The notes under the pieces are model-generated. The model was given only the letters and a program-made list of their open reading frames with translations. It searched no databases and was not told the origin of the DNA. Below, in pieces: positions 6,548 to 12,659 of a stretch of DNA of 22,221 nt. This stretch comes from Alysiella sp. Its GTDB lineage: Bacteria > Pseudomonadota > Gammaproteobacteria > Burkholderiales > Neisseriaceae. How positions within the stretch are numbered: position 1 is the stretch's first letter; each line of letters begins with the position of its first letter. The position numbers and the translations under genes were made by a program. The stretch spans positions 1-22,221 of the forward strand of contig NZ_JAUNEC010000027.1 in assembly GCF_030525755.1 (NCBI RefSeq). The letters run 5' to 3'.

Positions 6548-7507
6548 CTATATCAATTTTAAACGCCGTAATTCTGTTTCCAATTCAGAATTGGTCCATT
6601 GATTTTCTGCTGCCAACATCATTAAGGGTATGGCGGTTTCAATAGTGCATTTACCGCCATTAATAACACCAATTTGTCGCAATGCGTTTCCTTGTGCATA
6701 AACAGCTGCTACACAACCTTGTGCTACTTGGCTGATATTCAATAGAATTTTTCCTTGTTGTATAAAATTGTGTGCAGCATTCAAAAAATCCACATCGTTC
6801 GGTGCATTGCCATGCCCATAACTCATTAAAATGGCAACATTTAATTGTCCTGCTTGTAAGATTTGTGTGGCAGTTTGTACGCCAAAACTAGGGGTTAAAT
6901 ACAAGGCTGCGGTACGGATATTGGGATTAAAATGGCGTAACAAGCTGCCTGAAAGCATATTTGGGTTTTCAGGCAGCTTGCTTTCTGCTACTACATACCC
7001 AAAATGGGTATTAACAAAACCATTATCACTTTCTGTACTGTATTTGCTACTGCCTATTGCAGGAAACAATTTACCATTGAATGCCAACAACACGCCATGG
7101 TAGTCTTGCTTTAATGCAGATACTGCGGTTTGTAAATTCAATGGTGCATCGCTGTCTGGACGACCAAATGGTTTTTGTGAGCCAGTTAAAACTACCGTTT
7201 TACCCACACAATTTAAAGTAAGAGCAAGAAAATTGGCGGTATAAGCCAAAGTATCGGTACCATGTAACACCAACACACCATCGTAATCGGGCAATTTTTC
7301 TTGCAAAATTACCAACCATTGCGCCCAATGTTGTGGCGTAACAGCTGAGCTATCTATCAAAGGCTGGCAAATGTACCAATCAAAATGCAAGCTGCCTGAA
7401 AATGGCGCGAGTGCCATATTCGCAATTGCAGTATCAGGACGCAAACCTTCTGAGCTTTCTACCATGCCGATGGTGCCACCTGTATATAAGACAAAGATTT
7501 TTTTCAT
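6548..7507 (-). CDS. ansA: Type I (cytoplasmic) L-asparaginase
   Basis: This enzyme hydrolyses asparagine to aspartate and ammonia. The 319 residues fit type I enzymes (E. coli AnsA 338). YTGGTIGM gives the nucleophile Thr12, and VLHGTDTLAYTA gives the second active-site pair Thr84/Asp85. There is no signal peptide, which separates it from the periplasmic type II enzyme. It lies 45 nt after fis on the same strand and is probably cotranscribed. Two uptake-sequence arms at 6942-6953 and 6968-6979 lie inside the gene in inverted orientation. They encode SGSLL and KLPEN and could form an mRNA hairpin within the coding region. Confidence 0.93.
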   Translation of the reverse strand: MKKIFVLYTGGTIGMVESSEGLRPDTAIANMALAPFSGSLHFDWYICQPLIDSSAVTPQHWAQWLVILQEKLPDYDGVLVLHGTDTLAYTANFLALTLNCVGKTVVLTGSQKPFGRPDSDAPLNLQTAVSALKQDYHGVLLAFNGKLFPAIGSSKYSTESDNGFVNTHFGYVVAESKLPENPNMLSGSLLRHFNPNIRTAALYLTPSFGVQTATQILQAGQLNVAILMSYGHGNAPNDVDFLNAAHNFIQQGKILLNISQVAQGCVAAVYAQGNALRQIGVINGGKCTIETAIPLMMLAAENQWTNSELETELRRLKLI

Positions 7508-7552
7508 ATTTCAAACGATTCCATGCTGCCTGAACATATTTAAGAACGCCAA

Positions 7553-7795
7553 TTAAATTTCCAACAGTCCATGTAAAATCAGCTTTTTACGCAAAGTATT
7601 GCGATTTAAACCCAATATTTCAGAGGCTTTGGATTGATTACCACCACATTGTGTCATCACACATTCCAATAAAGGCTTTTCCACTTGCAGTAAAACCATA
7701 TCGTAAACACCTGTGGCAGTACCGCCTTCTAAATCCTGAAAATATTGATGCAGATTTTTTTGAATACAATCGGCAATATCGGGGGGCGTATTCAT
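7553..7795 (-). CDS. fis: Fis-family nucleoid/DNA-binding protein
   Basis: An 80-residue Fis homologue. Its C-terminal helix-turn-helix (GGNQSKASEILGLNRNTLRK, residues 51-70) is the family hallmark, shared with the NtrC-type C-terminus. Fis binds and bends DNA, and shapes the nucleoid and rRNA transcription. Neisserial Fis proteins are about this short, lacking part of the E. coli N-terminal arm. GGAAGAAG just before the ATG is a good ribosome-binding site. A strong promoter lies immediately upstream and implies a very short leader. In E. coli fis follows dusB, but not here. A run of six C codes for Pro4-Pro5. Confidence 0.9.
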   Translation of the reverse strand: MNTPPDIADCIQKNLHQYFQDLEGGTATGVYDMVLLQVEKPLLECVMTQCGGNQSKASEILGLNRNTLRKKLILHGLLEI

Positions 7796-7809
7796 GCTTC
7801 TTCCAATTC

Positions 7810-7838
7810 ATTATATGGTGCAGATTGTGTATTACCAA
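7810..7838 (-). promoter_or_regulatory. Promoter of fis
   Basis: On the minus strand: TTGGTA (7833-7838, 4/6), a 17-nt spacer, then TATAAT (7810-7815, 6/6). The -10 box ends only 14 nt before the fis ATG, so the predicted transcript starts in or next to the GGAAGAAG ribosome-binding site. Confidence 0.5.
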
Positions 7839-7895
7839 TATTATGACGACCTTGTTTCACACATTGACACACACAGACAGGTTTCCTGAAAGTAA

Positions 7896-7934
7896 AGGCT
7901 GCCTGAAAAGCCCAATTCGCGTTTCAGGCAGCCT
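7896..7934. terminator. Inverted pair of exact uptake sequences behind the CoA-transferase gene
   Basis: AGGCTGCCTGAAA (7896-7908) and TTTCAGGCAGCCT (7922-7934) form a 13-bp stem with a 13-nt loop. It lies 18 nt past the stop codon of the minus-strand CoA-transferase gene. The second arm also lies in a 15-base palindrome (7923-7937). Confidence 0.7.
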
Positions 7935-7952
7935 GAACATTTTTCACATCAA

Positions 7953-9476
7953 TTATTTAATGCGCATATCGCCTGTTTCCACAAAGCGTTGGTGCCAAGA
8001 CAAGGCTTCCATCAACAAATGTGGTGTGTGCAAACCGCCTGCTTTTTCCGCGCGGTCGTAGTAATCGCGCAACATATCGCGGTAGTCGGGGTGGGCGCAG
8101 TTGTTGATAATCAACTGTGCGCGTTGGCGTGGCGATTTGCCGCGCAAGTCTGCCATACCCTGTTCGGTAACGATGAACATCACATCGTGTTCGGTGTGGT
8201 CGTGGTGCGAAACCATAGGCACAATGCAAGAAATCGCGCCGTCTTTTGCCACCGATGGCGACACAAAGAACGAGAAGAAGGCATTGCGCGTAAAGTCGCC
8301 CGAACCGCCAATGCCGTTCATCATTTTCGTACCCATGATGTGTGTGGAGTTCACATTGCCGTAAATATCGGCTTCAATCATGGCGTTCATGCCAATCACA
8401 CCCAAGCGGCGAATCACTTCGGGGCTGTTGGTGTATTCCATGGGGCGCAAAATCAATTTGTCGCGCAAGAAGTCAATGTTTTCATTGAAACGTTGCAAAG
8501 CGTCTGGGCTGAACGACAAGGCGGTGGCAGAAGCGTGTTTCATTTTGCCTGCCAAAATCAAATCCAACATACCGTCTTGCAACACTTCGGTGTAGCCTGT
8601 CAAATCGTCAAATGGCGCGTCCAGCAAACCTGCCATAACCGCATTTGCCACATTGCCCACGCCTGATTGCAAAGGCAACAGGTTTTTCGGCAAGCGACCT
8701 GCTTTCACTTCATGGTTAAAGAAATCAATGATTTGCGCGGCAATGGCTTTGGAATTGTCGTCTGGGTCGGCAAATTTGCTGTTGCGGTCGCCTGCGTCTG
8801 TCAGCACGATTGCCACGATTTTGTCCAAATCGCATTCCAAATAGGGTGCGCCCACGCGATCAAACGGTGCGGTAATGGCAATGGGCTTGCGGTGTGGTGG
8901 CACGCCAATGTCAAATACCGCATCGTGCATGCCTTCCAATTTGATGTTTTGACCTGAATTGACTTCAATAATCACTTTTTTGGCGGCTTTCAGAGCCTCG
9001 TTGCCATGACCAATGCCCATGGCTGGAATGAGTTTGCCTTCGGCATTGATGCTGGATACTTCAATAATCGCCAAATCAAATTCGCCATAAAAACCTTGAC
9101 GCATTTGTTGTTCAACGTGCGATAAGTGCATGTCTTGATAGGCGATGTTGCCTGCGTTGATGTTGTTGCGTAAGGTGGGGTCGGATTGGAATGGGTTGCG
9201 GAAATGAATGGCGTTTGCGGCTGCCAATACGCCATCACATTCAGGCGCGGTGGAAGCACCTGTTACCATGCCAATGGAAAATGGGCGACCTGCTGCGTGT
9301 TCGGCTTTGGCTTTTTCGGCAATGGCGGTGGGCAAGGCTTTGGGATAGCCCGCGCCTGTAAAGCCCGTAACGGCAACGTTCATGCCGTTTTGCACAAATT
9401 CGGCGGCTTGTTCTGCCGTCATGATTTTGCTGCGTAAACCTTCGTGTTTGATGCGTTCTGCTAAATTGTTGCTCAT
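7953..9476 (-). CDS. Acetyl-CoA hydrolase/succinyl-CoA:acetate CoA-transferase family protein
   Basis: A 507-residue protein of the Cat1/AarC family. These enzymes move CoA between succinyl-CoA and acetate, or hydrolyse acetyl-CoA, linking acetate to the citric-acid cycle in the cytoplasm. SGVGNVANAVMAGL (271-284) is the glycine-rich CoA-binding loop. GYTEVLQDGMLDL holds Glu297, which I infer to be the catalytic glutamate corresponding to Glu294 of Acetobacter AarC. The C-terminal part has IMGTKMMNGIGGSGDFTRNA. I chose ATG 9476, not the upstream in-frame start at 9584, because AGGAGA lies 6 nt ahead and 505-510 residues is the family length. A good promoter precedes it. Which CoA acceptor is used cannot be read from the sequence. 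Confidence 0.92.
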   Translation of the reverse strand: MSNNLAERIKHEGLRSKIMTAEQAAEFVQNGMNVAVTGFTGAGYPKALPTAIAEKAKAEHAAGRPFSIGMVTGASTAPECDGVLAAANAIHFRNPFQSDPTLRNNINAGNIAYQDMHLSHVEQQMRQGFYGEFDLAIIEVSSINAEGKLIPAMGIGHGNEALKAAKKVIIEVNSGQNIKLEGMHDAVFDIGVPPHRKPIAITAPFDRVGAPYLECDLDKIVAIVLTDAGDRNSKFADPDDNSKAIAAQIIDFFNHEVKAGRLPKNLLPLQSGVGNVANAVMAGLLDAPFDDLTGYTEVLQDGMLDLILAGKMKHASATALSFSPDALQRFNENIDFLRDKLILRPMEYTNSPEVIRRLGVIGMNAMIEADIYGNVNSTHIMGTKMMNGIGGSGDFTRNAFFSFFVSPSVAKDGAISCIVPMVSHHDHTEHDVMFIVTEQGMADLRGKSPRQRAQLIINNCAHPDYRDMLRDYYDRAEKAGGLHTPHLLMEALSWHQRFVETGDMRIK

Positions 9477-9525
9477 TGCATTCTCCTGAAATGATGGCGA
9501 TTGTTTTTGCCGTGTAACAGTGCGT

Positions 9526-9554
9526 AATATAACGTAAAGACTTGTTGTCTTCAA
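9526..9554 (-). promoter_or_regulatory. Promoter of the CoA-transferase gene
   Basis: On the minus strand: TTGAAG (9549-9554, 4/6), a 17-nt spacer, then TATATT (9526-9531, 5/6). It predicts a leader of about 43 nt, with AGGAGA just before the ATG. Confidence 0.55.
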
Positions 9555-9595
9555 GGTTTTTGCGGTCAAACTCAAGCAGTTCAACTGACTGGTTG

Positions 9596-9634
9596 TTTTT
9601 TAGGCAGCTCCGATACGATAGGCTGCCTGAAAAA
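9596..9634. repeat. Uptake-sequence hairpin behind folP
   Basis: The run T6-AGGCAGC (9596-9608) pairs with GCTGCCT-G-A5 (9622-9634) with one G-T pair. The right arm holds the exact uptake sequence AGGCTGCCTGAA (9620-9631). It may end the folP transcript, but no U-run follows the stem in that direction. Confidence 0.55.
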
Positions 9635-9682
9635 TCAGATGCTTAATGGCAATTACAAAAATTGATTATCTGCATCACTTTA

Positions 9683-10531
9683 CTAATGAGATGAAACATT
9701 CAATCCCAACCACACTTTTAAAGCATCAGCGGTTTCGCGTACATCGTGTACACGAATGATTTTTGCACCATTATGTACTGCCATTAACGCGGCAGCAAGG
9801 CTGCCTGAAACGCGTTCTGATGCGATTTCTCGTCCTGTTAGCTCGCCTATCATGCGTTTGCGCGAAACACCAATCAATAAAGGCAAACGATGACTGCTGT
9901 GCAATTGGTTTAAATTTTGCATGAGTGCGATATTGTGTTGCAGGGTTTTACCAAAACCAAAGCCTGGATCCAAAGTCATGCGTTCGGCTGCGATACCTGC
10001 TTGGATACACGTATCAACGCGTCCTTGCAGGTAATGTGCCACTTCTTGTACCACATCGCCATAATCAGGATTGTGCTGCATATTTTCAGGCAGCCCTCGC
10101 ATGTGCATCAGGCAAATGCCTGTATTTGGGTGTTGCGCCAAAAGTGCCAGCGCTCCCTTATCTTCTAAGCCTTGTACATCGTTGATGATGTCGGCATAAC
10201 CATTGTCCAATACCTGACGCATGATTTCACTACGGCGAGTGTCTATGCTTAATGGTACATGCCATTTAACCAATTCTGCCAAAACAGGTTGCAGGCGTTG
10301 CCATTCTGCTTCAAGTGAAACAGGTGCAGCATTGGGACGCGTGGATTCACCACCAATGTCCAAAATGTCTGCCCCATTTTGTAACAGCTTTTCAGCGTGT
10401 GCCAAAGCCATTTTCAGGCTGCCTGAATATTGTCCGCCATCAGAAAAGGAATCAGGTGTGAGATTCACAATGCCCATGACTTTGGGCTGACTTAAATCAA
10501 TGCGAAAACGGGTGGTCTGCCAATATTTCAT
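9683..10531 (-). CDS. folP: Dihydropteroate synthase
   Basis: FolP joins 6-hydroxymethyl-dihydropterin diphosphate and p-aminobenzoate to dihydropteroate, and is the target of sulfonamides. MGIVNLTPDSFSDGG (19-33) is the first signature and DILDIGGESTRPNA (55-68) the second. DPGFGFGKTLQHN and GVSRKRMIGELTG follow, and IRVHDV is near the end. The DPGFGFGK loop has no Ser-Gly insertion of the kind reported in some resistant meningococci. I preferred ATG 10531 (282 residues) over an in-frame TTG at 10543; neither has a strong ribosome-binding site. It is last in the minus-strand run hyp-dut-creA-hisI-folP. Three uptake sequences lie inside the gene: exact at 9798-9809 and 10416-10427, and 11/12 at 10085-10096. 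They encode SGSL, SGSL and LPE. Confidence 0.95.
   Translation of the reverse strand: MKYWQTTRFRIDLSQPKVMGIVNLTPDSFSDGGQYSGSLKMALAHAEKLLQNGADILDIGGESTRPNAAPVSLEAEWQRLQPVLAELVKWHVPLSIDTRRSEIMRQVLDNGYADIINDVQGLEDKGALALLAQHPNTGICLMHMRGLPENMQHNPDYGDVVQEVAHYLQGRVDTCIQAGIAAERMTLDPGFGFGKTLQHNIALMQNLNQLHSSHRLPLLIGVSRKRMIGELTGREIASERVSGSLAAALMAVHNGAKIIRVHDVRETADALKVWLGLNVSSH
9798..9809 (+). repeat. DNA uptake sequence inside folP
   Basis: AGGCTGCCTGAA, exact. Read in the gene it encodes SGSL (VSGSLAAAL). Confidence 0.8.
10413..10427. repeat. Palindromic DNA uptake sequence inside folP
   Basis: TTCAGGCTGCCTGAA. Read in the gene it encodes SGSL within QYSGSLKMAL. Confidence 0.8.
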
Positions 10532-10566
10532 TTGGTTTATCAACTATATCAAATTGGAAAACAGCT

Positions 10567-10581
10567 TTCAGGCTGCCTGAA
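10567..10581. repeat. Palindromic DNA uptake sequence in the hisI-folP spacer
   Basis: TTCAGGCTGCCTGAA. It ends 2 nt before the hisI stop codon on the plus-strand coordinate. Confidence 0.85.
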
Positions 10582-10583
10582 AA

Positions 10584-10973
10584 TCATGGTTTAGTATAAA
10601 TTTCTGTTTCGTCTTTTAAAACCACATCAACGGTTTGCCATGCATCATCTTGCCAAACTTGGTAAAAACAACTTTCGCGTCCTGTATGGCAAGCGATACC
10701 ACCATTTTGTTCAATCAATAACACAATAGCATCACCATCGCAATCCAAACGCAATTCTTTGATTTTTTGGGTATGCCCTGATTCTTCACCTTTAAGCCAT
10801 TGTTTTTGACGAGAGCGGCTGTAATAATGGGCAAACCCTGTTTCAACGGTTTTTTGCAAGGCTTCAGCATTCATCCATGCTACCATTAACACGCGCATGG
10901 TTTGAGCATCTTGAGCAATGGCACACACCAAACCATTGGTATCAAATTTGATTTTGTCTAATAAGGCGTTCAT
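10584..10973 (-). CDS. hisI: Phosphoribosyl-AMP cyclohydrolase
   Basis: HisI opens the adenine ring of phosphoribosyl-AMP, the third step of histidine synthesis. The protein has 129 residues and is the stand-alone cyclohydrolase, without the HisE pyrophosphohydrolase domain that enteric HisIE carries. LDCDGDA gives the magnesium ligands Asp77, Asp79 and Asp81 and the zinc ligand Cys78. GGIACHTGRESCFYQ gives zinc ligands Cys95 and Cys102. All are present. YYSRSRQKQWLKGEESGH (50-67) is the usual substrate-binding stretch. It sits 55 nt after creA and 52 nt before folP on the same strand, and no other histidine gene is in the window. Confidence 0.95.
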   Translation of the reverse strand: MNALLDKIKFDTNGLVCAIAQDAQTMRVLMVAWMNAEALQKTVETGFAHYYSRSRQKQWLKGEESGHTQKIKELRLDCDGDAIVLLIEQNGGIACHTGRESCFYQVWQDDAWQTVDVVLKDETEIYTKP

Positions 10974-11014
10974 GTTTTGTCATTCCAATTTCAAATGGCA
11001 CAACAAGCTGTTTT

Positions 11015-11026
11015 AGGCTGCCTGAA
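11015..11026 (+). repeat. DNA uptake sequence in the creA-hisI spacer
   Basis: AGGCTGCCTGAA, exact, just after the creA stop. Confidence 0.85.
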
Positions 11027-11028
11027 AA

Positions 11029-11583
11029 TCATTTCGCAGCAAGCTCAATGATACAGCCACCAAGTTGTTGTTTGTTCATGGGCAAAGCAGCTACAGAAGC
11101 AGTAACAGGTGCAGTTGCGCCATAGCAGGAAAATGTCGAAAGCGAATTTTTAGGCGAACCTTGAATGATTTTGTCGCTGTAAACCATATAAGCAAAGGCT
11201 TTGCGTTTGCTGTCGTAATAGCGCATGATTTGCAGACTTTTAAAAGCAAAACTGGCATCACGTTTAAATACACGGCGCGGCTTGGCAACCACGTTTTCAT
11301 TAAATTCAATCTGTGGTGCGGTTTGCACACAAGAAACCGAAGCATCACTGGCATCTTCTTCCAAATTCACGGTTTCTTTTAAACCGCCTTTTTTCGCGTA
11401 AGACAAGAAACAGGACAAACCACGTACATCGGGGTCATCAAATGCTTCAATTTCTATGCGGTCGTTTCTGCCCAATAAATTGAATACCGTACTCGCTTCG
11501 CCAATTTTATCGGTTTCTTGACCACAAGCTGCCAACATCAGTGTGAGCAACACCAATGAAATGGCTTTGATGTGTTGTTGCAT
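11029..11583 (-). CDS. creA: CreA-family protein, predicted lipoprotein
   Basis: A 184-residue member of the CreA family, whose biochemical role is unknown. Family landmarks are IEIEAFDDPDVRGLSCFLSYAKKGG, EEDASDASVSC, the FKSLQIMRYYDSKRKAFAYMVYSDK block and GSPKNS. The N-terminus is a lipoprotein signal: MQQHIK, hydrophobic SLVLLTLMLAAC with lipobox LAAC and Cys20, then GQETDK. It is therefore probably exported, cut and lipid-anchored in an envelope membrane. It has about 25 residues more than E. coli CreA, partly a C-terminal extension after GSPKNS that contains two cysteines. It lies 60 nt after dut, with a palindromic uptake sequence in the spacer. Confidence 0.88.
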   Translation of the reverse strand: MQQHIKAISLVLLTLMLAACGQETDKIGEASTVFNLLGRNDRIEIEAFDDPDVRGLSCFLSYAKKGGLKETVNLEEDASDASVSCVQTAPQIEFNENVVAKPRRVFKRDASFAFKSLQIMRYYDSKRKAFAYMVYSDKIIQGSPKNSLSTFSCYGATAPVTASVAALPMNKQQLGGCIIELAAK

Positions 11584-11609
11584 ACTTTAAATTTCCCTTA
11601 TTATCTTGT

Positions 11610-11624
11610 TTCAGGCAGCCTGAA
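11610..11624. repeat. Palindromic DNA uptake sequence in the dut-creA spacer
   Basis: TTCAGGCAGCCTGAA. Confidence 0.85.
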
Positions 11625-11643
11625 ATCTTCTATTTTCAATTAT

Positions 11644-12102
11644 TTAGTTTCGCCCCGTGCTGCCAAATCCCCCTGCCCCCCGTTCGCTGGCAGCAAACTC
11701 GTCCACCACTTCAAAATGGGCTTGCACCACTGGCACAATGACCATTTGTGCAATGCGTTCAAATGGCTGAACAGTGAACGCTGTATTGCTGCGATTCCAC
11801 AAAGAAACCATTAATTCACCTTGATAATCCGAATCAATCAAACCCACCAAATTGCCTAATACAATACCGTGTTTGTGTCCCAAACCCGAACGCGGCAAAA
11901 TTGTAGCAGCCAGATTGGGATTATTCAGAAAAATGGCAATACCTGTTGGAATCAGTTGTGTTTCGCCTGCGTGTAAGGTAACTGCTTCATCAATACAAGC
12001 ACGCAAATCCAAACCTGCTGAACCTGATGTGGCATAGGTTGGCAGTTGATTTTGTATTTGGGGATTGAGAATTTTGAGTTGTACGATAGGTTGAGAAGTC
12101 AT
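11644..12102 (-). CDS. dut: Deoxyuridine 5'-triphosphate nucleotidohydrolase (dUTPase)
   Basis: Dut hydrolyses dUTP to dUMP and diphosphate, keeping uracil out of DNA and feeding dTMP synthesis. The 152 residues match E. coli. All five trimeric dUTPase motifs are readable: SGSAGLDLRA (26-35), RSGLG (71-75), GLIDSDYQGEL with catalytic Asp90 and Tyr93, FERIAQMVI (114-122), and the C-terminal RGAGGFGSTG (141-150). I chose ATG 12102, not the upstream in-frame start at 12129, because of the family length and AGAAAG 9 nt ahead. It is second in the minus-strand run that ends with folP. Confidence 0.96.
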   Translation of the reverse strand: MTSQPIVQLKILNPQIQNQLPTYATSGSAGLDLRACIDEAVTLHAGETQLIPTGIAIFLNNPNLAATILPRSGLGHKHGIVLGNLVGLIDSDYQGELMVSLWNRSNTAFTVQPFERIAQMVIVPVVQAHFEVVDEFAASERGAGGFGSTGRN

Positions 12103-12137
12103 AAATACACTTTCTGAAATAAATGGCACAAAGATTA

Positions 12138-12149
12138 GGCTGTCTGAAA
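12138..12149 (+). repeat. Variant uptake sequence in the spacer before dut
   Basis: AGGCTGTCTGAA, one mismatch to AG-simDUS. Confidence 0.5.
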
Positions 12150-12160
12150 ACCCTGCTTAC

Positions 12161-12460
12161 TCAAAGTTCGTCCTTTTTTCGCCACATCAAATAATCACGC
12201 AAAGGTGGCGCAGGTGGATTGATACAATGCGGGCAAACACCTGTACTGTCTTCATCGTCTTCATTGGTTTCCCAATGCTGGGCATTGGGGTCAAAACGAC
12301 TTTGCTGCAAAACGGCTTGTACCAATGCCTGTTCTTGCTCTGGATTAAATTCAAAACCTTGCAAAATTTCTTGTAATAAATCTTGTTCTGCAGAAGAAAA
12401 ATTTTGCCAACATCGCATCACAATATCTCGATAATCGGCATGGGTAATTTTATGAAACAT
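12161..12460 (-). CDS. Small acidic hypothetical protein with a CxxC pair
   Basis: A 99-residue protein counted from ATG 12460; an in-frame start at 12508 would add 16 residues but would run through the uptake sequence. The N-terminal half (residues 4-55) looks helical, with FSSAEQDLLQEIL. It is followed by an acidic stretch, ETNEDDEDS (64-72), the cysteine pair CPHC (76-79), a proline-rich NPPAPP and a basic end, WRKKDEL. The CxxC could bind a metal, but a second pair is missing. I do not recognise the family. It is the first gene of the run to folP, 58 nt before dut, so it may share that transcript. Confidence 0.6.
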   Translation of the reverse strand: MFHKITHADYRDIVMRCWQNFSSAEQDLLQEILQGFEFNPEQEQALVQAVLQQSRFDPNAQHWETNEDDEDSTGVCPHCINPPAPPLRDYLMWRKKDEL

Positions 12461-12463
12461 GAT

Positions 12464-12478
12464 TTCAGGCTGCCTGAA
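12464..12478. repeat. Palindromic DNA uptake sequence upstream of the small acidic protein gene
   Basis: TTCAGGCTGCCTGAA, 3 nt ahead of that gene's ATG. No separate ribosome-binding site is visible. Confidence 0.85.
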
Positions 12479-12659
12479 AAAGCATGATGATAACCGATGC
12501 ATCATCATTGAGTAAACCAGCTATATGGAAAACGCATGACTGTTATCTCGTTTCAGGCAGCCATTTTTATAGCCAGTTGTTTTCGCTTGGAGTACAATCC
12601 TGCCTGCAAATTATTATCGTCATTAACCAACTTTATTATAAAACCAGAAAGCACATTTT

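Noticed and set aside
7781..7786. Run of six G (C6 in the gene) near the start of fis as a switching homopolymer
   Set aside because: Six bases is too short for efficient slippage, and the frame is intact.
7989..8666. Long open frame (225 codons) on the plus strand opposite the CoA-transferase gene
   Set aside because: Its protein is Cys/His/Val-rich with no family motif. The minus-strand frame is a well-conserved 507-residue enzyme, so this is a shadow.
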